Positions 16,255 through 24,128 of a DNA stretch of 24,561 nt are shown piece by piece. The stretch is from JBGSKV01 sp041740975. Lineage in GTDB: Bacteria; Bdellovibrionota_B; Oligoflexia; Oligoflexales; JALZUQ01. The notes beneath the pieces were generated by a model, which was not told where the DNA came from, did not search any database, and saw only the letters and a program-made list of their open reading frames with translations. The DNA lies in NCBI GenBank assembly GCA_041740975.1, contig JBGSKV010000101.1, forward strand, positions 1-24,561. Direction: 5' to 3'. Both the position numbers and the translations under genes were made by a program. Position 1 is the first letter of the stretch; each line of letters opens with the position of its first letter.

Positions 16255-16274
16255 TTGTACTAACTTTGGAAAAA

Positions 16275-17729
16275 TCACGGAAGATTGTAGTTCTTGCGAA
16301 TGCGCTCATCTATTTCAGCGAGTTTGGCGTGATCAATAACAATCTGGCCACTTCCATCGTCCATTTCAAAAGTGAGATAAGGCTTTCCATCTAATATTTT
16401 CGGATTTTTAATGGCTATATCAATATCGGCCAACGTTGAGACAGGTTGATTGTTAACGCTCTTTATCAGTTGATATTTGATTTCTTCATAGCCGCGATTG
16501 CCAGCGTCGGCAAAGACTTTATTTAAGAATATCCGACGTTTTGAAGTGTAGCCGAATTCCAGATTGTTTCCATATAGGTAAAGCAAATTGAGCGGGGCTA
16601 CATTTCCCCAACGATCGCCAAAGGTTTTCAAAAAACCTAAGCTCAACTCTTGCAAAACAAGCCCGCCCAAAATGCGATAATTTGTTTCGCCGGTGCTATC
16701 CACGACGTGAAAGATGCCTTGATTCGAGCTAAATTGTTTCAAAGGAATTTCGATTTCCATGGATTTTTTATCGCGAAGGATGCTGACTTCGACTTTGTCG
16801 CCGCCGTAATACTGCTCCAAAACGGCCGAAAAGTGTAGGCGTCCCCAGCGAGAGTCCTTGACTTGGCCATCTTTATTGACCTCTTTTCCAGCAATTTCAG
16901 TGATGATATCGTTTTCTTTCAGAAATCCATCTGCCGACGAATTCGCCAAGACACGCGTGACGAGGTTTCCGGACGTGTCTTCCGGTAATCCAAGTTGTTG
17001 CAGTTTCAGCGGATCCGAAAGGGACATGCCGAAGACGCCAAGCTTACCAAAGCCGCGATACTTTTCTTTGGTGAAATCATCTTCTAAGAAATGCGAAATT
17101 ATTGAACTAGGTATGGCCGTCACGGCCGAGTCGTTTTGCGAAACAGCAATCCCCACCAATTGTCCATCTTCCACGATGGGCTCAGCAGTGCCGTGACCTT
17201 TTTGGGCAGTCTCGAAAATCAAATGCGTATAAGATAGTTGGCTGATATCCGTTTGCTTCACTTCGGCTTTCAGAAACGTCAGAAAAACTTCGGTGGTTTC
17301 TTGTATATTTTTGGCTTTTATGAGTTTAGGTAAACGAGGTGTTTCGTCAAAAAGTGAGATGGGGACGAGTCTGTTCTTATTGAACGAGTCCGGCAGCACT
17401 ATTGAAGCTAAATTCGCCTCGTAATCCACCCACTCGACCGTGACTGGCGTTTTCGAGGTGGAGCCAAAAACCTGCGCTTCGATGAGGGCGTGATCTCGCA
17501 CGGCGTCGGCGGTCGTCACGACGCGATTCTTGGCGACTAAGGTTGCATAATAGTTTTCGACATTTTCATTGAGAGTAAGCCAAGGTGACTCAAAGTCCAG
17601 TGGCCGCTTGCTGACGATAAGCTTTATGCAAAATTGTTCGCCTTGGGTTGGGCTCGGTTGGCAGCTTGCCAGTAGGGATCCACTCACCATAACGATCATC
17701 ATGACAATTTTTTTATAGCTCTTGACCAA
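16275..17729 (-). CDS. Catalytically dead HtrA/DEG2-like lipoprotein
   Basis: This 484-residue protein aligns with its upstream neighbour (17713-19200) through a trypsin-like domain and two PDZ-like regions. The three catalytic positions are changed: His to Asp75 (VVTTADAV for ILTNAHVV), Asp to Asn106 (ANLASI for VDLALL) and Ser to Thr181 (HGTAEPI for NSGGPV). The C-terminal region keeps the plant DEG2/DEG9 pattern NRGYEEIKYQLIKSVNNQPV. A TTG start at 17729 is chosen because GAGGAA precedes it and it yields the lipoprotein signal MVKSYKKIVMMIVMVSGSLLASC with Cys23 lipidated. The start lies 17 bases inside the end of the active protease gene, so translation is coupled. It may be a partner or regulator of the active enzyme. 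Confidence 0.85.
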   Translation of the reverse strand: MVKSYKKIVMMIVMVSGSLLASCQPSPTQGEQFCIKLIVSKRPLDFESPWLTLNENVENYYATLVAKNRVVTTADAVRDHALIEAQVFGSTSKTPVTVEWVDYEANLASIVLPDSFNKNRLVPISLFDETPRLPKLIKAKNIQETTEVFLTFLKAEVKQTDISQLSYTHLIFETAQKGHGTAEPIVEDGQLVGIAVSQNDSAVTAIPSSIISHFLEDDFTKEKYRGFGKLGVFGMSLSDPLKLQQLGLPEDTSGNLVTRVLANSSADGFLKENDIITEIAGKEVNKDGQVKDSRWGRLHFSAVLEQYYGGDKVEVSILRDKKSMEIEIPLKQFSSNQGIFHVVDSTGETNYRILGGLVLQELSLGFLKTFGDRWGNVAPLNLLYLYGNNLEFGYTSKRRIFLNKVFADAGNRGYEEIKYQLIKSVNNQPVSTLADIDIAIKNPKILDGKPYLTFEMDDGSGQIVIDHAKLAEIDERIRKNYNLP

Positions 17730-19200
17730 GAAATTCCTCAGGGTGAATTTGATAAGTTTTAACAATATCGGCCTGCGCTTTATCTGCGTCCGCTTTGCGT
17801 AATAGGCTAGGTGTTTCCCAATAATAGTAGTCGATATTGATATACTCATCCTGGCTTTGCGAGATGAGCTCTTTGAGTTTGGCCAAATCAGTGACAGGTT
17901 GATTATTGACAGATTTGACAATGGAATAGAGCGGCGTTTGCACATAAGAATTCACAGCATTCGGCATCCGCCCTAGCAAAACAACCACATCTTCGACTAT
18001 TCCTGGCAAAGGTTGGAGAGGTGCATATGTGTGTATATAGCGTAGAGGTGTCGGCGAATCATAGAACCACCGTTGACCCCAGGATTGCAAGAGATTCAAA
18101 GACAAAGTTGAAAAAACCAATCCGCCGTAGGTATAGAACTTCGGAAAGCGTTCAAACTTTCGCGCAGATTCATAGTGAATTGGATTCTTGGTTACTGGGA
18201 TGGTCAGGTTCATAATCTTCCGATCACGCACCACACTGGCTTTTAAAGATTCGCCGGGCAGTTTCAAATCGATAAGTACTCTGAAGTCAACTCGCTCACC
18301 GCGCCAATTAATCTTATCGTCAATGCCGACTTCGTTATTGTCCAAATTAATGAGTACGTCATTCATTTTGAGATGGTCTTTGAGAAAACTACTATGACCA
18401 ACATGGCTGATGAAACTGCCGGAGTTTTGCCCTGGGACGCCGAAAAACTGTCGGGCGGTTGGGCTGATGAGGGCCCAATCTTGAGTGGTCAAACCGTCAA
18501 TGGGTGTGCCATCGTATTGTCCGTCTTTGATATCGGCAAGAAATCTTTGAATGACGGGAACGGGAATAATATAACCCGTACTTTGCGCATCGCTAAAACC
18601 TTGAAAGGCAACACCAACGACTTTGCCGTATTGTAATACCGGGCCGCCGCTGTTTCCTGGATTGATAGCCGAATCAACCTGTACCAAGAGATGTTCGTAG
18701 TAGGTTGCATGTGCGTACGCCCGATAACTAATGCGGGAAACGACACCTTCCGTTATTGAAATCTGTTCGCCACCACGGGGGTAGCCGACGCATTCCACGG
18801 GCGAAAGAAGTTTGGGCAAAGGGCCAAACTGCATTTTTGAGAGATTTTTAAAGTAGCTGGGATCTTCTACCGTTAGCAAAGCAAGATCGACGTCATCAGC
18901 CGCAAATAAAACTCTGGCTTGCTGTGGAGTAGGGTCGCCATCTTTTTGTACGGTGACAAAACGTTGATTCGAAACAACGTGGGCATTTGTCAGAATTTTG
19001 CCATCGCCAATATAAAAGCCGCTACCGTAACTGCTTTGCGCGGCAAAATGCTTCCAAGGTCGACGAAAGTCAGGCGCTACAGAAGTGGTGCGGATTTTGA
19101 AAACGGATTTGCGAAGAACGGAGAGCTCTGAGGAGACGTTAGCGTATGCAACGTTTGCATAAGCTATCAGTAATATAAGACTGAAAAAAAATTTGGTCAA
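17713..19200 (-). CDS. HtrA-type serine protease of DEG2/DEG9-like form
   Basis: This 495-residue protein is a periplasmic trypsin-like protease with PDZ domains. A signal peptide (cut after VAYA, residue 20) precedes the protease domain, with the triad His74 in LTNAHVV, Asp105 in DVDLALL and Ser184 in NPGNSGGPV. A PDZ domain (about 240-340) and a second PDZ-like domain near the C-terminus (IVKSVNNQPVTDL) follow. The order and the insertion between the PDZ domains match, from memory, plant DEG2/DEG9 better than E. coli DegP. The TTG start at 19200 is set by GGGAG six bases upstream; that site lies in the hairpin at 19198-19245. It overlaps the dead paralogue by 17 bases. Confidence 0.93.
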   Translation of the reverse strand: MTKFFFSLILLIAYANVAYANVSSELSVLRKSVFKIRTTSVAPDFRRPWKHFAAQSSYGSGFYIGDGKILTNAHVVSNQRFVTVQKDGDPTPQQARVLFAADDVDLALLTVEDPSYFKNLSKMQFGPLPKLLSPVECVGYPRGGEQISITEGVVSRISYRAYAHATYYEHLLVQVDSAINPGNSGGPVLQYGKVVGVAFQGFSDAQSTGYIIPVPVIQRFLADIKDGQYDGTPIDGLTTQDWALISPTARQFFGVPGQNSGSFISHVGHSSFLKDHLKMNDVLINLDNNEVGIDDKINWRGERVDFRVLIDLKLPGESLKASVVRDRKIMNLTIPVTKNPIHYESARKFERFPKFYTYGGLVFSTLSLNLLQSWGQRWFYDSPTPLRYIHTYAPLQPLPGIVEDVVVLLGRMPNAVNSYVQTPLYSIVKSVNNQPVTDLAKLKELISQSQDEYINIDYYYWETPSLLRKADADKAQADIVKTYQIHPEEFLGQEL

Positions 19201-19245
19201 AAAAAACTCCCTAGTCCATCATTATAGAAGAGATTGACTAGGGAG
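19198..19245 (-). terminator. Terminator-like hairpin overlapping the HtrA ribosome binding site and start
   Basis: On the minus strand, CTCCCTAGTC (19245-19236), a 19-base loop, and GACTAGGGAG (19216-19207) form a perfect 10-bp stem followed by eight T. It would terminate messages from the glycine-repeat lipoprotein gene. The 3' arm contains the GGGAG ribosome site of the HtrA gene and the T run runs into its TTG start. The loop holds TATAAT (19226-19221), a perfect -10 box, though no good -35 is visible. Confidence 0.8.
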
Positions 19246-19261
19246 GGTAGTGATTTACTTT

Positions 19262-20029
19262 TTAGTTTTTGAGACGTTCCGCGTCAAGCGCTGGACAAGT
19301 TGACTGAGTTGCGGTTGCGTCCGCAACAACTCCGCTTGCGCATACCCAACGGTGAGCTCGCTGTGCAGTTGTATCGCCCGTATCTTTGAAGCTCGGGTGG
19401 TAGAAATGGAAAACCACCTCTCCAGACCCGCGTTGTTCACAATGATAAAGTTGAAATCCCTTGCTGGTATTTTCTGTCAACAATGCATTGAAAGCGGGAT
19501 TACGTTCCGCTGACAATGATGGGAAGACTTTACCAATATTAGCTGCGCAGCAGCCAAAATTACTTATTTTTGCAGGACCACAAGTTGCTTTGGTCGCATC
19601 ACTGCCCACGATGGGAATCCAAACTTTGCCGGCGTCGTCACAATTTTTCCAAGTTTCGGCTACGCCACCCGCAAGTGCAGCATCGGTTTGAATGGAACAT
19701 CCCGAAGCGGTTCCTCCACCGGTATTGTCACCTGAGCCAGTTCCGGTGCCGTCACCGTTGCCTGTGCCATCGCCATTACCAGTTCCGTCTCCATTTCCCG
19801 TTCCCGTGCCATCGCCGTTGCCAGTACCGTTTCCGTTACCAGTTCCGTCTCCATTACCTGTTCCCGTGCCGTCACCGTTGCCAGTGCCGCCTGTATTATT
19901 ATTGCCTGCACCGGCGCCGTAGTTGGCGCTGCCGGCCTGACCTTCTTGTCCTTTGGACTTGCAGCCATGGATGCCCAGGACCGTTAGAACGCAAAAAAGT
20001 GAAGTTGTGAGTACAAACTTGTGATTCAT
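19262..20029 (-). CDS. Lipoprotein with glycine-rich GTGNGD repeats
   Basis: This 255-residue protein has the signal MNHKFVLTTSLFCVLTVLGIHGC with Cys23 as the lipidation site. A flexible linker (about 24-47) leads into Gly/Asn/Asp/Thr repeats (48-103), then a Cys-containing C-terminal domain of ~150 residues (seven Cys visible, including CGP and the CC pair) that may be held by disulfides. The linker probably spaces the domain from the membrane; Asp/Asn-rich glycine repeats could bind calcium, but this is not the RTX nonapeptide. ATG at 20029 has AAGGA six bases upstream; a TTG at 20035 is rejected. No known family was recognised. Confidence 0.8.
   Translation of the reverse strand: MNHKFVLTTSLFCVLTVLGIHGCKSKGQEGQAGSANYGAGAGNNNTGGTGNGDGTGTGNGDGTGNGNGTGNGDGTGTGNGDGTGNGDGTGNGDGTGTGSGDNTGGGTASGCSIQTDAALAGGVAETWKNCDDAGKVWIPIVGSDATKATCGPAKISNFGCCAANIGKVFPSLSAERNPAFNALLTENTSKGFQLYHCEQRGSGEVVFHFYHPSFKDTGDTTAQRAHRWVCASGVVADATATQSTCPALDAERLKN
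19721..19888. repeat. Tandem repeats encoding Gly-Thr-Gly-Asn-Gly-Asp
   Basis: Short 6-base units build a 60-base higher-order repeat: residues 51-70 and 71-90 are near-identical 20-residue blocks (NGDGTGTGNGDGTGNG[N/D]GTG), and a third partial block follows. The two DNA copies differ at many synonymous sites, so the expansion is not very recent. Confidence 0.85.
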
Positions 20030-20224
20030 GTCCAATCCTTAAAGTTAATCGATTAGGTTCCATTGTATCGGCATTTGTCGAAATTTGCTTTAAGTTTGGC
20101 CGGAATTTTCTCAAAAAGCCTTAAATATTAGCAATATAACACCAAAAATGGTCCCACGCACGCGGCTTTTGTGAATAGCATTTGGCTTAGAAAGTCGCCC
20201 TTTGGGCAGCAAATGCATTTTCTT

Positions 20225-20254
20225 TTTGCCAAAAGCCCTTCTGTTGCCTATATT
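20225..20254 (+). promoter_or_regulatory. Candidate promoter of rpmG
   Basis: TTTGCC (20225-20230) and TATATT (20249-20254), spaced 18 bases, lie 34 bases before the rpmG start. The -35 match is weak. The rest of 20030-20287 shows no gene. Confidence 0.4.
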
Positions 20255-20287
20255 CCTCGTCTGACTACTCAATGATTAGGTGGGGTT

Positions 20288-20452
20288 ATGGCAAAGAAAA
20301 TTTCTAGAGAACTTATTCGTTTAGTATCCACTGCTGGTACTGGTTATTTTTATACGACGTCAAAACACAAAGGCCAAGAAAAGCTTTTGTTGAAAAAATA
20401 CGATCCAAAGATTCGTAAACACGTCGACTTTAAAGAATCCAAAATCAAGTAA
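20288..20452 (+). CDS. rpmG: 50S ribosomal protein L33
   Basis: This 54-residue protein starts MAKKISRELIRLVSTAGTGY and ends KHVDFKESKIK. It is basic and has the L33 pattern, with the central GYFYTTSKHK and KKYDP. The four zinc-binding cysteines of the C+ type are missing, so it is the zinc-independent form. It binds the large ribosomal subunit near the E site. AGGTGGGG lies just before the ATG. It is transcribed alone and ends at a two-way terminator. Confidence 0.95.
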   Translation: MAKKISRELIRLVSTAGTGYFYTTSKHKGQEKLLLKKYDPKIRKHVDFKESKIK

Positions 20453-20471
20453 GCTTGATAACGATAAAATG

Positions 20472-20505
20472 AAAAAGGCAGCACCGTGTGGCGCTGCCTT
20501 TTTTT
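20472..20505. terminator. Bidirectional rho-independent terminator between rpmG and fumC
   Basis: GGCAGC (20477-20482), A, CC, loop GTGT, GG, C, GCTGCC (20493-20498), with a T run (20499-20505) on the plus strand and an A run (20472-20476) that serves as the T run on the minus strand. It can end both convergent genes. Confidence 0.9.
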
Positions 20506-20524
20506 ATGATCCAAAGTTTTTTCT

Positions 20525-21913
20525 TTACGCGGGATTGACCATTTTGTCTGGTTGAACCCACTTGTCAAAGTCAGCGGAGGAAACATACTTCAGTTCAAGT
20601 GCCGCTTCTTTCAAGGTACAATTTTTCTCATACGCATGCTTGGCAATTTTCGCGGCTTTATCATAGCCGATATGTTGGTTTAGTGCGGTGACCAGCATTA
20701 AAGAATTATCCAGATGTTGCCTAATTGCTTTGTTGTTTGGTTCAATCCCGACAATGCAGTTATCCGTGAACGAGTGACAGCTATCGGCAAGTAGTCGAAT
20801 CGATTCGAGCGTATTGTGCAAAATAACCGGCTTAAAAACATTTAATTCGAAATGTCCATTGCTACCCGCTATAGATACAGCGACATCGTTTCCCATCACT
20901 TGCGCCGCGACCATGGTGATCGCTTCGCATTGAGTCGGGTTGACTTTGCCAGGCATGATGGAACTTCCCGGTTCATTAGCGGGAAGAATCAGTTCGCCAA
21001 ACCCGCTGCGAGGTCCACTGCCCATTAAGCGAATGTCATTCGCGATTTTCATAAGGGCCGTCGCCAATAGTTTGAGGCTACCACTGCAACTGACCATCGC
21101 GTCATGGGCCCCCAACGCCATAAATTTATTGGGTGCGGTTTCAAAAGGTTGATTGGTCAACTCAGCGATTTTTTTTGCGACTTTTTCGGCGTATTTCGGA
21201 TGGGTGTTCAGTCCCGTACCGACTGCGCTGCCACCCAACGCTAACTCGTGCAGACCTTCCAAGGAATGTTCAATTTGTTTGCGAGCAAATCGAACTTGTT
21301 CGGCATAACCCGAGAATTCTTGGCCCAGCGTCAGCGGGGTAGCGTCCATCAAATGCGTGCGACCAATCTTTGTGATGTGCATAAACTTTTGAGCCTTGTC
21401 GTCTAGCGCTTTAATAAGGCTAGCGAGGGCTGGCAAAAGTTGTTCTTGAATGTCGAGGACCGTGGCAACGTGCATCACTGTCGGGAACACATCGTTAGAG
21501 GATTGAGACTTGTTGACATCATCGTTGGGGTGAATGGGTGTTTTGCTTCCCATTTCCCCGCCGGCACTTTCAATCGCGCGATTTGAAATGACTTCGTTGG
21601 CATTCATATTGCTTTGCGTACCGGACCCGGTTTGCCAAACGACTAGTGGAAATTGATCGTCTAACTTTCCGGCGATCACTTCATCGCAGGCGTCGACGAT
21701 CATTTTGGTTTTCTGGTCGCTAAGTTTTCCGAGAATTTGATTGGTAAGAGCTGCGGCCTTCTTGACAATCCCAAAAGACCGAATCACAGTGGGCGAAAAT
21801 CGGTGGCCGCCTATGCGGAAATTTTCGATCGAGCGTTGTGTCTGAGCTCCCCAGTAAGCTGTTGAGGGAACCTGAACTTCGCCCAAACTATCCGTTTCAA
21901 CGCGGTACTCCAT
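20525..21913 (-). CDS. fumC: Class II fumarate hydratase
   Basis: FumC hydrates fumarate to L-malate in the citric acid cycle, without iron. The 462-residue length is typical. The superfamily signature GSSIMPGKVNP (316-326) with Ser318 as the catalytic residue is present, as are GRTHLMDATPLTLGQEF with His187, TGSGTQSNMNANEV and HPNDDVNKSQSSNDVFPT. Aspartase shares the fold, but the sequence fits FumC. GAGGAG lies 10 bases before the ATG. It is convergent with rpmG and divergent from the globin gene. Confidence 0.96.
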   Translation of the reverse strand: MEYRVETDSLGEVQVPSTAYWGAQTQRSIENFRIGGHRFSPTVIRSFGIVKKAAALTNQILGKLSDQKTKMIVDACDEVIAGKLDDQFPLVVWQTGSGTQSNMNANEVISNRAIESAGGEMGSKTPIHPNDDVNKSQSSNDVFPTVMHVATVLDIQEQLLPALASLIKALDDKAQKFMHITKIGRTHLMDATPLTLGQEFSGYAEQVRFARKQIEHSLEGLHELALGGSAVGTGLNTHPKYAEKVAKKIAELTNQPFETAPNKFMALGAHDAMVSCSGSLKLLATALMKIANDIRLMGSGPRSGFGELILPANEPGSSIMPGKVNPTQCEAITMVAAQVMGNDVAVSIAGSNGHFELNVFKPVILHNTLESIRLLADSCHSFTDNCIVGIEPNNKAIRQHLDNSLMLVTALNQHIGYDKAAKIAKHAYEKNCTLKEAALELKYVSSADFDKWVQPDKMVNPA

Positions 21914-22019
21914 AGACTTGGAACTCCTCAGTCATCATTACAGTGTTGTGCTTAAGAAATATCAGTTTTATAACTAGGAGGCAAATAGGTCGCGATGGTT
22001 TCGTTGATTTGGTGGTGAA

Positions 22020-22394
22020 ATGAGCTCTAGTTTATATGATCAAATAGGTGTGCAAAAAATCCGCGAGGTGATCCAGGCCTTTTACGATCGGGCTTTCGAG
22101 GATTCCATCATCGGGTACTTCTTTGAAAACGTCGATAAAGCTTCCATCGTTGAAAAACAAACGAAGTTCTCGGTCGCGCTTTTGGGTGGTCCGAAAGAAT
22201 TTAGCGGCCAGTCTTTGCACCAAGCACATGCTCATCTAAAAATTCGACCTGCCCATTTTGGTCGTCGACAAGTCATCATGGCGGAAGTACTCGAAGGAAG
22301 TACGATTTCTCCGGAAATCGCAAAGCATTGGTTAGCAGTAGAAGAGAAGCTCAAGCCATTAATAGTTCACGGCAAAACTTGCACTTCGCCATAA
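22020..22394 (+). CDS. Truncated haemoglobin (2-on-2 globin), probably group I
   Basis: This 124-residue protein has the short globin pattern: SLYDQIG at the start, Phe21-Tyr22 (B9-B10) in FYDRAF, LLGGPKEFSG before the E/F region, and His70 in QAHAHLKI as the likely proximal haem ligand (F8). Such globins bind O2 or NO and often detoxify nitric oxide. The ATG is preceded by GGTGGTGA. It is divergent from fumC with 106 bases between; no haem gene is adjacent. Confidence 0.88.
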   Translation: MSSSLYDQIGVQKIREVIQAFYDRAFEDSIIGYFFENVDKASIVEKQTKFSVALLGGPKEFSGQSLHQAHAHLKIRPAHFGRRQVIMAEVLEGSTISPEIAKHWLAVEEKLKPLIVHGKTCTSP

Positions 22395-22584
22395 TTTGGA
22401 GGTATTTTTTTAGTTTCAAAGCAAATGGTGAAGGCGAAGATATTACAAAAATGAATTTGCGAGATAGTTAACCATTAAATGACCTAATCAGGCTCAGAGA
22501 GTGGAATATTAACTTAAATATTAAGGTGTTATCACCGCAAAATATTTACTTTCAGTAATAAACCTACAAATCCGATCACAAATT

Positions 22585-23199
22585 ATGTCTTTCAAGCCTA
22601 AAACCTTAAATATAAATGGCTTCTCGCTGATTGAGTTGATGGTTGTTATTGCTATTATTAGCCTTCTTGTCTCCTTTGCAATTCCAAATTTGGCAATTTT
22701 AAGAATTAAGGCAGCTCGAGCAGAAATGCTGCAAAATCAAAATGCCATTTATACCCTCGCTCATAGTTTTCATGCTGAGTCTGGGTATTACTATCCACCA
22801 GATAGCGTCACTTCGGCCTTTGGATATGGATATTCAACCGAAGATGAGCATGGTGGTGCGGGGGTCGCTTGTGGTGAATCAAATCATTTAGGTTTTGCTG
22901 CCGCAAACTGTGAGAGACTTTACTATTTCTATACTTATAATAGTACGGGTGCGGATGGCAACAGCACTGATTTATCCAGACAAACCTACTTCACTATCTC
23001 AGCTATTAGCTCCCATGTTTATGGTGGGCCAGCTCGAAATCAAACTCACTTAGGTAGAGTGCCGCCAACTGGGCGATGCAAAAGACCTTCCGGCGTCGAT
23101 TTGTATTTCCAGGACCGCTGGACCAAATTTGAATCAGGGCATACTCAACCATTTGGCAACTTAGCTGACTTTGATGCACTAAAGAACTGCTTTGATTAA
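22585..23199 (+). CDS. Type IV prepilin-like protein
   Basis: This 204-residue protein carries the prepilin signal: a short leader ending in Gly12 and then FSLIELMVVIAIISLLVSFAIP, with Glu at +5. The following helix and the NHLGFAAANC segment match the broken prepilin at 212-613. The C-terminal half is soluble, with Cys residues and no conserved end motif; it may be a minor pilin or pseudopilin rather than the main subunit. No strong Shine-Dalgarno is present, as in the other copy. The region 22395-22584 before it is AT-rich and holds no gene. Confidence 0.9.
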   Translation: MSFKPKTLNINGFSLIELMVVIAIISLLVSFAIPNLAILRIKAARAEMLQNQNAIYTLAHSFHAESGYYYPPDSVTSAFGYGYSTEDEHGGAGVACGESNHLGFAAANCERLYYFYTYNSTGADGNSTDLSRQTYFTISAISSHVYGGPARNQTHLGRVPPTGRCKRPSGVDLYFQDRWTKFESGHTQPFGNLADFDALKNCFD

Positions 23200-23270
23200 A
23201 TAAAATCCAAACATTCATCAACGGCAACTATCGGGAAGCAATACAAGGGAATCTTGAAAAAGTTGGTTTA

Positions 23271-23316
23271 GGTTGACCAAACCCGCCAGTCTGGTAAACC
23301 GAAGCTGAGTTTACCA
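23271..23316 (+). promoter_or_regulatory. Second copy of the shared 16-bp motif plus an adjacent inverted repeat
   Basis: GGTTGACCAAACCCGC (23271-23286) matches 15533-15548 at 15 of 16 bases. Immediately downstream TGGTAAAC (23292-23299), a 9-base loop and GTTTACCA (23309-23316) form a perfect 8-bp inverted repeat. No good -10 box sits at 16-18 bases from the TTGACC, so the motif may be a regulator site rather than a plain promoter. Confidence 0.5.
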
Positions 23317-23346
23317 TATATCTATGCCATAGAGAGGTTGCCCATC

Positions 23347-24072
23347 ATGAGATTGATCGTTTTAATGACCGCGTTTTTGGGATTTGTACCCGTTTCACTT
23401 GCCGCCGAAAAAGAACTGACCTGTAAGGATTTGGAGAAGACCTATCTAGCGGACGAGATTAATGAAGAGAAATACACTTGCAAAAATGAAGGCTGTAAAA
23501 AAAATAAAGAGAAACAACTCCGTGCAACCGTGAAATATTTTCATGAGAGCGCGTCTGGTGATGATATGACTCTCGCTGAACTTGAAGCTGAATTCGATCC
23601 TATTTATTCGGTCGTGATCCTAGGAAAAATCAAACTTCAATCCGTCAACATAAGCTTAGGCGAAAATCCATTTATTTTATTTTTCCTTGCGGGGACGACA
23701 AAAAAGTCTGGTATAGAAAGTAATGACGGCTCTTTATCTGCGCAAAATGATTTCTGCGAAGGAGTGGAGCTCGAACCAGTCGTAAACGCGTCACGCAGAC
23801 ACGCTATTTGCCGTACCATTGTTCCTATTATTAAAGATCAAGCACCTGAGACTACGTTCGGCCATCTCTCGTGCGCTAATGAGAAAGAGGTTGAGGGTAA
23901 GCCAAGTGACTCAACCAGTTTTTATATCGATCGCTTTACGAAAAGTAATATTTGGTTTTCGGTCCAACGAAATCTGTCTAATTTCAATGGCAATTACTTC
24001 ACTTGTAACGTGCGATTGGATCGTAAAACCAACAAAGTCCTCGCGAAATCGGTGTCTTGCTCGACGCCGTAA
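23347..24072 (+). CDS. Exported cysteine-containing protein of unknown function
   Basis: This 241-residue protein starts with a signal peptide (MRLIVLMTAFLGFVPVSLAA), then a domain with several Cys residues (including C..LE, YTCKNEGC, FCEGVE, AICRT, LSCANE, YFTCNV, SVSCSTP) that would form disulfides in the periplasm. No domain is recognised. The ATG at 23347 with AGAGG upstream is chosen; a TTG at 23338 is rejected because it only extends the leader. It shares the 16-bp upstream motif with the GspC/PilP-like protein, so both may be regulated together. Confidence 0.8.
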   Translation: MRLIVLMTAFLGFVPVSLAAEKELTCKDLEKTYLADEINEEKYTCKNEGCKKNKEKQLRATVKYFHESASGDDMTLAELEAEFDPIYSVVILGKIKLQSVNISLGENPFILFFLAGTTKKSGIESNDGSLSAQNDFCEGVELEPVVNASRRHAICRTIVPIIKDQAPETTFGHLSCANEKEVEGKPSDSTSFYIDRFTKSNIWFSVQRNLSNFNGNYFTCNVRLDRKTNKVLAKSVSCSTP

Positions 24073-24105
24073 ATTTGCTTTATTTATTATTATAGTTTAA
24101 TGAAC

Positions 24106-24128
24106 ATTCGGCCGCTTCGCGGCCGGAT
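24106..24128. terminator. GC-rich hairpin after the last gene
   Basis: CGGCCGC (24109-24115), loop TTC, GCGGCCG (24119-24125), extended by three weaker pairs. The stem is strong but no T run follows, so it is a possible terminator only. Confidence 0.45.

Noticed and set aside
17730..17945. Longer start for the dead HtrA paralogue
   Set aside because: This part overlaps the active protease gene deeply, is basic and unlike the family, and would remove the lipoprotein signal.
19721..19888. A CRISPR-like tandem array
   Set aside because: The units are contiguous, in frame and coding, with no unique spacers.
19570..20010. Plus-strand open frames across the glycine-repeat gene (His/Arg/Cys-rich and Pro/Val-rich)
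   Set aside because: They are antisense shadows of the repeat; the minus strand has the signal peptide and ribosome site.
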